Assembly: GCF_000378985.1 (NCBI RefSeq)
Contig: NZ_KB905370.1
Coordinates: forward strand, 496,001 to 560,000
DNA: 64,000 nucleotides
Source: Ensifer sp. BR816
GTDB lineage: Bacteria; Pseudomonadota; Alphaproteobacteria; Rhizobiales; Rhizobiaceae
Direction: 5' to 3'
Positions 17,617 to 26,229 of the stretch are shown here, piece after piece. The position numbers were made by a program, and so were the translations under genes. The notes under the pieces were generated by a model. It saw only the letters and a program-made list of their open reading frames with translations, had not been told where the DNA came from and made no database searches. Position 1 is the stretch's first letter. Every line of letters begins with the position of its first letter.

Positions 17617-18651
17617 TCAGAGCAGGTTGCCGGCTGCGAAGGCCTTGCGGATTTCCTCGCGCTCGGCGTCCGGTGCAGCAACCAGGCCGTACTCGGCGAG
17701 CGGGCTGTCGGGGCCGATCATCTGGTCGTCGACGAAGAACTCGACATATTCCTTGAGGCCCGGAACGACGCCGAGATGCGCCTTCTTGACGTAGAAGAAC
17801 AGCGGACGCGAAACCGGATATTCGCCGGAAGCGATCGTCTCGGTCGAAGGAACGATGCCGTTGACGGTCGCCACCTTCAGCTTGTCGGCATTGTTTTCGT
17901 AGAACGACAGGCCAAACACGCCGATGCCGCTCTTGTTGGAAGCGATGCGGGCGAGCGTTTCGGTGTAATCGCCGTCGATGTCGACAGCAAGACCGTCCTT
18001 ACGCACGGCCACACACTTCTTGGCGGCGGCCTTTTCGTCGCTGATGGCAGCCTTGATGACGTCCACGGCACCAGCGTCCTTGCAACCGTGGGCGAGGATC
18101 TTCTCTTCGAAGACTTCGCGCGTGCCGTGCTTTTCGCCCGGGATGTAGGCCGCGATTTCAGCGTCCGGCAGCGAAGCGTCGATTTCGGACCACTTCTTGT
18201 AGGGATTGGCAACGAGCTTGCCGTCGACGACGACTTCTGCGGCGAGCGCCTTGTAGAGCTGCTCCGGCTTCAGAGCGAGGTCTGCATTGCCGGCGTCGGT
18301 CGCGAAGACGATGCCGTCATAGCCGATCTTGATTTCCTGGATTTCGGTGACGCCAGCGGCCTTGCAGGCCTCGATCTCGCTGTCCTTGATCTTGCGCGAG
18401 GAGTTGGCGATGTCGATGGTGTCCTCGCCGACGCCCTTGCAGAATTCCTTGAGGCCGGCGGAAGAGCCACCGGATTCGACGACCGGCGTCTTGAAGTCCG
18501 GGAAGGTCTCGCCAAAGGTCTCGGCAACGATCTTGGCATAGGGAAGAACGGTCGAGGAGCCAGCGACCTGGATCTGGTCGCGAGCCGCTGCGGCACCGGC
18601 GAAAGCGGCGGATGCAACCAGCGCCGCTACAGTGAGTTTAAGGACTTTCAT
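17617..18651 (-). CDS. pstS: Phosphate-binding periplasmic protein PstS
   Basis: High-affinity phosphate receptor of the Pst importer. 344 residues. The signal peptide is MKVLKLTVAALVASAAFAGAA with cleavage near AAARD. The mature protein begins QIQVAGSSTVLPYAKIVAE, the phosphate-loop motif of this subfamily, followed by ESGGSSAGLKEFCKG and IANSSRKIKDSE. GGGAGA lies 7 bases upstream of the chosen ATG at 18651. It is first in pstSCAB-phoU-phoB and is preceded by a Pho box. Confidence 0.96.
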   Translation of the reverse strand: MKVLKLTVAALVASAAFAGAAAARDQIQVAGSSTVLPYAKIVAETFGETFPDFKTPVVESGGSSAGLKEFCKGVGEDTIDIANSSRKIKDSEIEACKAAGVTEIQEIKIGYDGIVFATDAGNADLALKPEQLYKALAAEVVVDGKLVANPYKKWSEIDASLPDAEIAAYIPGEKHGTREVFEEKILAHGCKDAGAVDVIKAAISDEKAAAKKCVAVRKDGLAVDIDGDYTETLARIASNKSGIGVFGLSFYENNADKLKVATVNGIVPSTETIASGEYPVSRPLFFYVKKAHLGVVPGLKEYVEFFVDDQMIGPDSPLAEYGLVAAPDAEREEIRKAFAAGNLL

Positions 18652-18764
18652 AGATGTTCTCCCGGAATGGGCTCGTGTTGGTGCGCCAAGGTCCAGCGCT
18701 CTCATCGCCGTCTGATCGGCTGCCCTAGTTAGCCGCCGATGACTACTGGTTTTATGTCACTTTG

Positions 18765-18782
18765 GTGAAACATTTATGACAG
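18765..18782 (-). promoter_or_regulatory. Pho box upstream of pstS
   Basis: On the minus strand CTGTCAT-AAAT-GTTTCAC, two direct 7-mers spaced by four bases, matching CTGTCAT-N4-CTGTCAT at 7 of 7 and 4 of 7 positions. A plausible -10 (CATAAA) lies about 11 bases downstream. Position ~115 bases before the pstS ATG fits PhoB activation of the operon. Confidence 0.8.
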
Positions 18783-18843
18783 GCTATGCCTTTGAATATA
18801 CTTATATATTCATGATGCCCGCGGACGACATGCCGCCTTTGTG

Positions 18844-20103
18844 TCAGAAGCGCACGGTGAAGACCGTGCCCTTGCCGACCTGCGAATGGATGAGCAGCCG
18901 GGCACGGTGGCGGGTCAGGATATGCTTGACGATGGCAAGCCCGAGGCCGGTCCCCTTTTTCGAGCGGCTCGCTTCGACGTTAACACGATAAAAACGCTCG
19001 GTAATTCGGGGCACATGCTCGGCCGGGATGCCCGGACCGTAGTCGGTGATCGTCGCCTCTGCCTGGTTACCCTTGCCGGTCAGCCGCACGTCGACCTTCT
19101 TGCCCTCCTGGCCATATTTGCAGGCGTTCTCGATGAGGTTTTCGAAGACTTCGATCAGCTCGTCGCGATCGCCTTGGACGAGGACCGGCCCGTCGGGCAC
19201 GTCGAGCACGATTGTCACGTCGAGATCGCTTGCCAGCGGCTGGAGGCTGTCGCGCACATGTCCGAGCAGCGGCACCAGATCGACCGTGTCCTCTGGGGCG
19301 ATGTGCGATTTCAGTTCCAGCCGCGACAGCGACAGGAGGTCATCGACGAGGCGGCTCATGCGGGTCGCCTGCTCATGCATGATGCCGAAAAATCTTTCCT
19401 GCGCTTTCGGATCGTTTCGGGCGGGACCTTGCAGCGTCTCGATGAAGCCGCGCAGCGAGGCAAGCGGCGTGCGCAGCTCGTGGCTGGCATTGGCGACGAA
19501 ATCCGATCGCATCCGGTCGATGCGGCGGGTCTGCGAGATGTCGCGATAGGTCAGCAGGAAGACCCGCCCGCCCGGGCTATCGCCGCCGATATCGGCCGGG
19601 GCGACGCGGACGACATAGACAGCATCCGACGGCAGGCGCTCCGAATGCTCGATCTGGTTGACCTTGCCGGTCGCGATCGTCTCGCGGACCATGTCGAGTA
19701 TTCCGGGGGAGCGGACACGTGCCGAGAGGTAGCTTTCCGGGGGAATGGTGCCGAAGGCCTTCTCGGCGGCCGCGTTCTGGAAGAGGACGGTCTCATCCGC
19801 GGCGATGACGAGCACCGGCATGTCGAGCGCGTTGAGAACCGGGGTCAGCGGGTCCGTCCGCGCCTCCATCATTCTCGGCGCCACCTCCGGCACTGCCTTC
19901 GCCAATGGCGCGCTTCGTTTGAGAAGTGCTGTCACGAGGACGATCCAGAAAGGAAGCACCGCCAGGATATGGATGCCGGCGAGGGCCGCGAGGACGGCGA
20001 GCACGATGGAAAGGCCAAGAATCCAGCGCTCCGCCTTCAGTTTCGGCTTGAGGTCCTGCCAGAACACCTTCGCGCCATCCAAGACGATACCCTCATTTTC
20101 CAA
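18844..20103 (-). CDS. phoR: Phosphate regulon sensor histidine kinase PhoR
   Basis: Membrane histidine kinase that phosphorylates PhoB under phosphate starvation. Two hydrophobic spans lie near residues 20-60, then a PAS domain (LNALDMPVLVIAADETVLFQNAAA), an H-box with the phospho-accepting His (FVANASHELRTPLASL), and N, G1, F and G2 boxes (NLIENACKYG, DYGPGIP, ERFYRV, GTGLGLAIVKHI). The frame is open to 20229 without an ATG; I choose the TTG at 20103 because GGAGG lies 7 bases before it, giving 419 residues. It lies just upstream of the pst operon on the same strand, with its own upstream region shared with ppk2. Confidence 0.93.
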   Translation of the reverse strand: MENEGIVLDGAKVFWQDLKPKLKAERWILGLSIVLAVLAALAGIHILAVLPFWIVLVTALLKRSAPLAKAVPEVAPRMMEARTDPLTPVLNALDMPVLVIAADETVLFQNAAAEKAFGTIPPESYLSARVRSPGILDMVRETIATGKVNQIEHSERLPSDAVYVVRVAPADIGGDSPGGRVFLLTYRDISQTRRIDRMRSDFVANASHELRTPLASLRGFIETLQGPARNDPKAQERFFGIMHEQATRMSRLVDDLLSLSRLELKSHIAPEDTVDLVPLLGHVRDSLQPLASDLDVTIVLDVPDGPVLVQGDRDELIEVFENLIENACKYGQEGKKVDVRLTGKGNQAEATITDYGPGIPAEHVPRITERFYRVNVEASRSKKGTGLGLAIVKHILTRHRARLLIHSQVGKGTVFTVRF

Positions 20104-20339
20104 TTTGCCGCCTCCTGCCAGACCCTTCTCGTGCGGTGCAATCCCGACCACCAGGCGAAATCCGTCCCCGGTGGCGCGTGCCGAGAGCGGAAACAGAACA
20201 TTGCGTTCCCTCTCCCGATTCGGCCGCAAGGGCTGAGAGATAGCGGCGCTTCATGACATGATTTTCACGACGTGCTTGAATCCGCAACGCAATTATGGCC
20301 TGCTCCGGAGATATCGGGCACCAGCGGGAGGAAGGCAAA

Positions 20340-21239
20340 ATGGCACTAGCGGCGGGAAACGCGGCCCAGCCCGGGAGCCGGGCGGTCGAGCTTGAGATCG
20401 GCGGCAAGACCCGGGTGTTCGACATCGACAATCCGGAACTGCCGAAATGGATCGACGACGAAGCCTTTTCGTCCGACGACTACCCCTACGAGAAGAAGCT
20501 CAGCGAGGAGGAATACGAGGAGACGCTGACGAAGCTGCAGATCGAGCTCGTCAAGGTCCAGTTCTGGATGCAGGCGACCGGCAAGCGCGTCATGGCCGTT
20601 TTCGAGGGGCGCGACGCAGCCGGCAAGGGTGGCGCCATCCATGCGACCATGGCCTATATGAATCCTCGATCCGCCCGCATCGTCGCGTTGACCAAACCCA
20701 CCGAGACCGAGCGCGGCCAATGGTACTTCCAGCGCTATGTCTCGACCTTGCCGACGGCCGGCGAATTCGTCCTCTTCGACCGTTCCTGGTACAACCGCGC
20801 CGGCGTGGAGCCGGTGATGGGCTTCTGCACGCCGGAGCAATACGAACACTTCCTCAAGGAGACACCGCGCTTCGAGAAAATGATCGTCAACGAGGGCATC
20901 CAGCTCTTCAAATTCTGGCTCAATATCGGCCGCGAGATGCAACTGAAGCGGTTCCACGATCGCCGGCATGATCCGCTGAAGGTCTGGAAGCTGTCGCCGA
21001 TGGACATAGCGGCTCTGCCCAAATGGGACGACTACACCGCGAAGCGCGACCGGATGCTGAAGGAAACGCACACGGACCACGCGCCGTGGACCGTCATCCG
21101 CGGCAATGACAAGCGTCGCGCCAGGATCAACCTGATCCGCCACATTCTGACGAAGCTCGACTACGACGGCAAGGACAAGGCGGCGATCGGCAAGGCGGAC
21201 GACAAGGTCATCGGCTCCGGGCCCGGCTTCCTCAGGTGA
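20340..21239 (+). CDS. ppk2: Polyphosphate kinase 2
   Basis: PPK2-family enzyme that transfers phosphate between polyphosphate and nucleoside diphosphates. 299 residues. Walker A is [11 protein letters not shown] (~90-100), the lid/Walker B region is [17 protein letters not shown], and [11 protein letters not shown] is a family hallmark. It is the single-domain class. Start at 20340 is preceded by GGGAGGAAGG. Location beside the Pho regulon matches a phosphate-storage role. To my recollection the S. meliloti orthologue at the same locus (SMc02148) has a solved structure. Confidence 0.94.
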   Translation: MALAAGNAAQPGSRAVELEIGGKTRVFDIDNPELPKWIDDEAFSSDDYPYEKKLSEEEYEETLTKLQIELVKVQFWMQATGKRVMAVFEGRDAAGKGGAIHATMAYMNPRSARIVALTKPTETERGQWYFQRYVSTLPTAGEFVLFDRSWYNRAGVEPVMGFCTPEQYEHFLKETPRFEKMIVNEGIQLFKFWLNIGREMQLKRFHDRRHDPLKVWKLSPMDIAALPKWDDYTAKRDRMLKETHTDHAPWTVIRGNDKRRARINLIRHILTKLDYDGKDKAAIGKADDKVIGSGPGFLR

Positions 21240-21263
21240 TCTGCGAAGCTGCGCGATGCCGGA

Positions 21264-22382
21264 TCATTGACCCGGCAGCACGCGGATGGCGAAGAGATCG
21301 AGGCTGTTGCCGGCGCCGCTGACATCGCTGTTGATCAGCAACTTTCCGGAACTGCCAGGCGCGAGAGGGCGATCGAAGCTGATCTTGAACAGCATGTCGA
21401 TGCGCTCGTCATGCGCGGTGAAGCGATGGCGACCGCAGGCGCCCATCGCCGAGAAATCGCATTCGACCGAGAACTCCGTCGTCTTGCCCGGCAGTGCCTG
21501 GACACTCAGCGCCAGCGTCGAGGACTTGCCCGAAAGCTGGGAGAGGACATCGGCGGGAATGTCGACCGCCACCTCGCCCTCCTTCGAGCCGGCCGACGAC
21601 GTCAACCGGATGCGCTCGCCGCCATCGTCGTCGAACGGCTGAGCGCTGGCGCGGGCGCCAGGCTTGACGGCCGCTGCGTCCGCCGAGGTGAAGACCTCGA
21701 TCCACTCGCCCGAAAAGCCCTCCTGCGCGCCGAGCGTCGGCAAGCTGGCAGCGGGGAAATCCTCCGTTTCCACGACGGCCGGCGGATTGGCGACATTGGT
21801 GTCGCGCTCGGCGGGCGATTTCAGGAGGTCATTGGTCTGAACCCACCAGACCCCCGCGCCCGCCGCGGCGGCAAGCGTCGCGACAACCATGACGAAGGAG
21901 AGAAGCCGACCGCGTCTGCGCTTCGGCGGGCGCTTGTCCGTAACGCCCAGATCCGGCGCGATCGAGCCGGGCTTTCCCGGCTCGACGGACTTGCCACCGT
22001 TGGTCACCGGCTGCGTCTGCCCGTCGCGCTCCGGGCGAAGGGCGCCGAGGCCGCCGTCCACGGCCGATCCCGGTCGCGCCTCGGCCTTGAAGCCCGGCTC
22101 ATGCGCTGCCGCATCGGCCTTGCCTTTCACGTCCGATAGGCTGACGACCGGCGTCGCGGCGCGCGCCTTCAGGGCAGCGCGCTCCTCGGTCTCGATCGCG
22201 TGAATGACCGCTTCCAGCCGATGACGCTGCTTGGCGATGATGTCCGGGTCCTCGATCTCCTGCTTCTGGAGGCCATTTTCCAGCGCCTGACGGGCCGACT
22301 GATAGATCCGCGCGCGGACTTCGGCATTGCTCCGCTCCGAGCGTTCCAGTGCATTCCTGATTGCCGTCTCGAGTCCGCTCAC
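21264..22382 (-). CDS. Unknown single-pass membrane protein
   Basis: A 372-residue protein I cannot assign to a named family. Residues 1-70 are a charged helical region (ETAIRNALERSERSNAEVRARIYQSARQALENG) likely cytoplasmic. After a Gly/Pro-rich linker and a basic patch (KRPPKRRRGR) there is one membrane span at ~165-185. The C-terminal ~150 residues should be periplasmic and beta-rich, containing two cysteines (VECDFSAMGACGRH) and IRLTSSAGSKEGEVAVDIPADV. The topology resembles a sensor or envelope scaffold without catalytic domain. It converges with ppk2 and is divergent from the nitronate monooxygenase gene. Confidence 0.6.
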   Translation of the reverse strand: MSGLETAIRNALERSERSNAEVRARIYQSARQALENGLQKQEIEDPDIIAKQRHRLEAVIHAIETEERAALKARAATPVVSLSDVKGKADAAAHEPGFKAEARPGSAVDGGLGALRPERDGQTQPVTNGGKSVEPGKPGSIAPDLGVTDKRPPKRRRGRLLSFVMVVATLAAAAGAGVWWVQTNDLLKSPAERDTNVANPPAVVETEDFPAASLPTLGAQEGFSGEWIEVFTSADAAAVKPGARASAQPFDDDGGERIRLTSSAGSKEGEVAVDIPADVLSQLSGKSSTLALSVQALPGKTTEFSVECDFSAMGACGRHRFTAHDERIDMLFKISFDRPLAPGSSGKLLINSDVSGAGNSLDLFAIRVLPGQ

Positions 22383-22617
22383 ATCAAATCCTTCTGCACA
22401 CCAGGCTTACGCCCAAACGGGGGCAAGTATCGGAGGGCCCCGCCTCTTCCCGCGGCACGCCGTTGGTTTTATTAACGATTGGGTAACCGCTGCTTTCGGA
22501 ATCTGCAAGTCCGGCGGCGTTGCGGCCGGGTCTTGCACGGGGAAAAGGCGCCTTGACCCGTCAAAATGCGGGGCGGAAAACCTCTCTTTGCAAGCACGGC
22601 CTTTGCTGCTATCTACA

Positions 22618-22639
22618 TTGACGTTTACGCAAACGTCAA
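22618..22639 (+). promoter_or_regulatory. Perfect dyad operator before the nitronate monooxygenase gene
   Basis: TTGACGTTT and AAACGTCAA form a perfect inverted repeat around ACGC. It ends 23 bases before the start codon. The same core TTGACGTTTACG recurs before fadD at 30414. Its form resembles operators of MerR-type regulators of fatty-acid or branched-chain catabolism (LiuR-like), an inference only. Confidence 0.6.
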
Positions 22640-22662
22640 AAATTGGGATGGAGTGAGACCCG

Positions 22663-23673
22663 ATGCCGTTGCCGCCAATTTTTTCCGGAACGACGAGACT
22701 GCCGGTTGTCGGCGCGCCGCTTTTCATCGTCTCGCATCCCAAGCTGACGATTGCCCAATGCAAGGCCGGCGTCATCGGTTCCTTCCCGGCGCTCAACGCC
22801 CGTCCGCAAGCACAGCTCGACGAGTGGCTCGCCGAGATCACCGAAACGCTCGCCGACCACGACGCCAAGCATTCAGGCCGTCCGGCCGCCCCCTTTGCCG
22901 TCAACCAGATCGTCCACAAGTCGAATGCCCGGCTCGAGCAGGACCTGATGCTCTGCGTCAAATACAAGGTGCCGATCGTCATCTCCTCGCTCGGCGCGGT
23001 GCCGGAGGTCAATGCTGCGATCCATTCCTATGGCGGCATCGTGCTGCACGATGTCATCAACAACCGCCATGCCAACTCGGCGATCCGCAAGGGGGCCGAC
23101 GGGCTGATCGCAGTCGCCGCCGGCGCCGGCGGCCATGCCGGAACCCTGTCGCCCTTCGCGCTGATCCAGGAAATCCGCGCCTGGTTCGACGGTCCGCTGC
23201 TGCTTTCGGGCGCAATCGCCACCGGCGACGCCATCCTCGCGGCGGAAGCGATGGGCGCCGACATGGCCTATATCGGCTCGCCCTTCATCGCCACCGAAGA
23301 GGCCCGCGCCAGCGACGCCTACAAGCAGGCGATCGTCGACGGCAACGCCGCCGACATCGTCTACTCCAACTATTTCACCGGCATTCACGGCAACTATCTC
23401 AAGGCCTCGATCCGCGCCGCCGGCATGGATCCGGATACCCTGCCGGAAGCCGACCCGTCGAAGATGGACTTCGGCAAGGCCACCGACGGGGCCAAGGCCT
23501 GGAAGGACATCTGGGGCTGCGGCCAGGGCATTGGCGCCATCCAGGAGGTCAGCCCGGTCGCGGAACTGGTCGACCGGCTGGAGCGCGAATACGACGCCGC
23601 CCGCGCCCGCCTCGGCCTCGCCTCCTCGGCCGGCCTCACCGCGCCGAAGGAATTTTCAACTTCTCGAAACTGA
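22663..23673 (+). CDS. Nitronate monooxygenase (2-nitropropane dioxygenase family)
   Basis: FMN-dependent TIM-barrel flavoprotein that oxidises alkyl nitronates. 336 residues. It shows VVGAPLFIVSHPKL, the FMN-phosphate region GADGLIAVAAGAGGHAGTLSP with the catalytic-type His, and GAIATGDAILAAEAMGADMAYIGSPFIAT. Some members act instead as enoyl reductases, and the upstream operator shared with fadD makes a lipid-related role possible. TGGAGTGA precedes the ATG. Confidence 0.85.
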   Translation: MPLPPIFSGTTRLPVVGAPLFIVSHPKLTIAQCKAGVIGSFPALNARPQAQLDEWLAEITETLADHDAKHSGRPAAPFAVNQIVHKSNARLEQDLMLCVKYKVPIVISSLGAVPEVNAAIHSYGGIVLHDVINNRHANSAIRKGADGLIAVAAGAGGHAGTLSPFALIQEIRAWFDGPLLLSGAIATGDAILAAEAMGADMAYIGSPFIATEEARASDAYKQAIVDGNAADIVYSNYFTGIHGNYLKASIRAAGMDPDTLPEADPSKMDFGKATDGAKAWKDIWGCGQGIGAIQEVSPVAELVDRLEREYDAARARLGLASSAGLTAPKEFSTSRN

Positions 23674-23748
23674 TGACTTGAAATCCCGGCGCTTTGCGTT
23701 TATCAGCGCCTCACATTCGTTCCGCGGCCACCCGCGGGACGCTTTAGT

Positions 23749-23824
23749 GCCGCTTTAGCTCAGTCGGTAGAGCACATCATTCGTAATGATGGGGTCACGT
23801 GTTCGAGTCACGTAAGCGGCACCA
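23749..23824 (+). tRNA. tRNA-Thr (anticodon CGT)
   Basis: A 76-base cloverleaf with encoded CCA. Acceptor GCCGCTT/AAGCGGC, D-arm GCTC/GAGC, anticodon stem CATCA/TGATG with loop TTCGTAA, T-arm ACGTG/CACGT. All stems pair fully. Confidence 0.97.
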
Positions 23825-23869
23825 TTCTCTTCCTGCACCGCTTACCGTGACACAGTCGATTCCCGCTCC

Positions 23870-24811
23870 TCACGTATAAAAATACCGCGCCAGGTGAAAG
23901 AACACCGGTGCCGCAAAGCTCAGCGAATCCATGCGGTCGAGCACGCCGCCGTGGCCGGAGATCATCGTACCCCAGTCCTTCACCCCCATCGAGCGCTTGA
24001 CGGCCGAGAGCGACAGGCCGCCCAAAAAACCCATGGCGACGATGGCGAGCGCCATGGCGGCGGCTTCCAGCGGCGTGAACGGGGTGATCCACCAGAGGCC
24101 GGCGCCAGCGGCGACGGCGGATAGGCCGCCTCCGACAAGGCCCTCGACGGTCTTCGAGGGGCTGACGACGGGGGCCACCTTCGTGCGGCCGAACAGCTTG
24201 CCGAACACGTATTGCATCACGTCGCTGAACTGCGCGACGGTGATCAGGAAGAAGAGCAGCAGGAAGCCCTCGTTCGGACGGCCGGGAATGTCGAGCGTCA
24301 GCAGGGCCGGCGCGTGGCTGATGCAATAGACGGTCAGCATCAGGCCCCACTGGATGCGCGAGACGCGCAGCAAGAACTCGTCGGCATCGCCCTTCAGCGC
24401 GGCCAGGCTCGGCAGGAGAAGGAAGCCGTAGACCGGGACGAGGATCGTGAAGAGCGCGTACCAGTCGGTCCAGATCAGCCAGTATTGCAGCGGCAGCAGC
24501 ACGTAGAAGGCGGCGACCAGAGGCAGGTGATCGGCGCCGCGCGTCGGCGTCAGCGATATGAACTCGCGCAGCGTGTAGAAGGAGGTGAGCGCGAAGAGCA
24601 CGACGGTCACGCCGCGGCCGAGCGCGAAACTGACCGCGAAGATCGCGACCATGGCCCACCAGGCCTTGATGCGGGCGTTGAGATTATCCACCGTCGCCCG
24701 GCCACTCTCCGAAGTCACCTTGCGCGACAGCACGAAGCCGATCACCGAGGCGATGCCGAGCAGCGTCGAGATGCCGCCGAAGAGGATGAACAGCTTGTCG
24801 CTCAAGGACAT
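23870..24811 (-). CDS. Phosphatidate cytidylyltransferase family protein
   Basis: Membrane enzyme making CDP-diacylglycerol from phosphatidic acid and CTP. 313 residues with about eight hydrophobic spans. The CdsA signature is at ~260-290: SAVKRSMGVKDWGTMISGHG followed by GVLDRMDS. I use the ATG at 24811 (MSLSDKLFILFGG). The neighbouring acyltransferase and CDP-alcohol transferase genes lie upstream on the same strand with 7 and -4 base spacing, so the three form a phospholipid operon. A second, housekeeping cdsA probably exists elsewhere, so I leave the symbol blank. Confidence 0.9.
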   Translation of the reverse strand: MSLSDKLFILFGGISTLLGIASVIGFVLSRKVTSESGRATVDNLNARIKAWWAMVAIFAVSFALGRGVTVVLFALTSFYTLREFISLTPTRGADHLPLVAAFYVLLPLQYWLIWTDWYALFTILVPVYGFLLLPSLAALKGDADEFLLRVSRIQWGLMLTVYCISHAPALLTLDIPGRPNEGFLLLFFLITVAQFSDVMQYVFGKLFGRTKVAPVVSPSKTVEGLVGGGLSAVAAGAGLWWITPFTPLEAAAMALAIVAMGFLGGLSLSAVKRSMGVKDWGTMISGHGGVLDRMDSLSFAAPVFFHLARYFYT

Positions 24812-24818
24812 GGCGGCC

Positions 24819-25430
24819 TCATGAAACCGGATCCGAAGCGAGCGTGCTGACGGCGGTGCGGGCGCGTTCGAGGAATTCGTCCTTCTCCTCACCCGGCCGT
24901 CTTACAAGCGGCGCGCCGAAGCGAACCGTGCAGCTGATCGGCACCGGCAGGAAGGTTCCCTTGGGGAAGGCGCGCGAGGGGTTGTCGAGATAGGTCGGAA
25001 TCAGTTCGACCTCCGGGAATTCCTGCGACAGCCAGTAGAGACCGCTCTTGAACGGTCCCGGCAGGCGCTCGCTGCCGCGCGTTCCCTCGGGAAAGAGAAC
25101 GAGCGACTCGCCCTCGGCGAGCACGCCGCGCAAGGGGGCGAGCGCCGCCCCGGGCGGACCCTGCGTGGCACGGTCGACGAGCACGGCATTCAACACCTTG
25201 AGCGCAATGTGGCGGCGGAGCTTGCCCCTGCCCCAATAGTCTGCGGCGGCGATCGGGTGGGTGGATGCGCGCAGCGGCCGCGGCAGCGCCGACCAGATCA
25301 ACAGCGTGTCGAGATGGCTGGCGTGATTGGCGAAATAGATGCGCTGGCGCGTATCCGGCACGGCCCCGATCCATTGCGCCTGCCCGCCGACGAGAAACCG
25401 GGTGAGGCCGATCAAAAGCAGATCGATCAC
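24819..25430 (-). CDS. 1-acyl-glycerol-3-phosphate acyltransferase family (PlsC-like)
   Basis: Membrane-associated acyltransferase of about 203 residues that acylates a lysophospholipid-type acceptor. Motif I is FANHASHLDTLLIW with the catalytic His and Asp (HX4D), and motif III is FPEGTRGSERL. I place the start at the GTG (25430-25428), which overlaps the preceding gene's TGA as GTGA; this gives VIDLLLIGLTRFLVGG, a hydrophobic start normal for the family. It lies between the CDP-alcohol transferase and the cytidylyltransferase genes. Confidence 0.87.
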   Translation of the reverse strand: MIDLLLIGLTRFLVGGQAQWIGAVPDTRQRIYFANHASHLDTLLIWSALPRPLRASTHPIAAADYWGRGKLRRHIALKVLNAVLVDRATQGPPGAALAPLRGVLAEGESLVLFPEGTRGSERLPGPFKSGLYWLSQEFPEVELIPTYLDNPSRAFPKGTFLPVPISCTVRFGAPLVRRPGEEKDEFLERARTAVSTLASDPVS

Positions 25431-26092
25431 GGCTTTGCGGCTCCCGAAATGCGCGAGACGATCGCCCGGGTGCGGGTCCAGCAGGTGAGAAGCGCGCCGG
25501 CGAGGATGATCCACCCAGCCGCGTAAAGCACGATGCGCTCCGCCGTCAGCCAGGCTTCGCCGAGCGCCAGGAGACAGGCAAGGCTCATCAGCGCCATGCG
25601 ATGCTGCTTGGCCATCGGACCGCGAAAGTCCTGGGCCTGGCCGAGCGAGCCGCCGAAGACGCGCACATAGGCGGTCAAGGCCGCGGCAAGCGCGCCAGCC
25701 CAGCCGAGCCAGCCGGCGCCGGCGGCGTAGCCGAGCGCCACGATCAGCAGCGTGTCTGCGACACGATCGGGAAACTCGTTGTAGAGCGCGCCGACCGGCG
25801 AGCCACGGCCGCCCTCGACAGCCACCATGCCGTCAAGCAGATTGCAGAGAAGCCGCAACTGGATGCCGGCGACGGCGACGAGATAGAGCAACGGCCAGCG
25901 CGGCGCGAAGACGAGCGCCGCCGCGCCGATCGCGGCAAACCCGATGCTCAACAGCGAAATCCCGTTCGGCGTGATCGGCGTCTTGAGGAGCAGCGCCGTC
26001 AGGCGACGCGCGAAGCCGCTGTCTCGCGCCGCAATGGGGCGCCGATCAGCGCCCGGCCCGCCGGGCTCTCCGCCATCCGGAGCGACATTCAT
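25427..26092 (-). CDS. CDP-alcohol phosphatidyltransferase-like protein with a degenerate signature
   Basis: A 221-residue membrane protein with the family fold but altered active site. At ~84-110 the sequence reads NLLDGMVAVEGGRGSPVG then ALYNEFPD, where the family signature D-x2-DG-x2-AR-x8-G-x3-D-x3-D expects four Asp and an Arg. Here the first and third Asp are Asn and the Arg is Val. Five or so hydrophobic helices follow. It starts the three-gene lipid operon and overlaps the acyltransferase by four bases. Either a distinct subfamily with other chemistry or a non-catalytic partner. Confidence 0.75.
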   Translation of the reverse strand: MNVAPDGGEPGGPGADRRPIAARDSGFARRLTALLLKTPITPNGISLLSIGFAAIGAAALVFAPRWPLLYLVAVAGIQLRLLCNLLDGMVAVEGGRGSPVGALYNEFPDRVADTLLIVALGYAAGAGWLGWAGALAAALTAYVRVFGGSLGQAQDFRGPMAKQHRMALMSLACLLALGEAWLTAERIVLYAAGWIILAGALLTCWTRTRAIVSRISGAAKP

Positions 26093-26229
26093 CTCTGTGG
26101 ACCCCAGCCCTTACAAATTCATGATTGCAGTCCGTCATAAAACAACTTCACGGCAAAGGCCATATGGCGGCCTAACAGCAACTTCCGTCGCCGCGCGACT
26201 GGATAGCGGCGACGGCGTCGAATGCGCCG

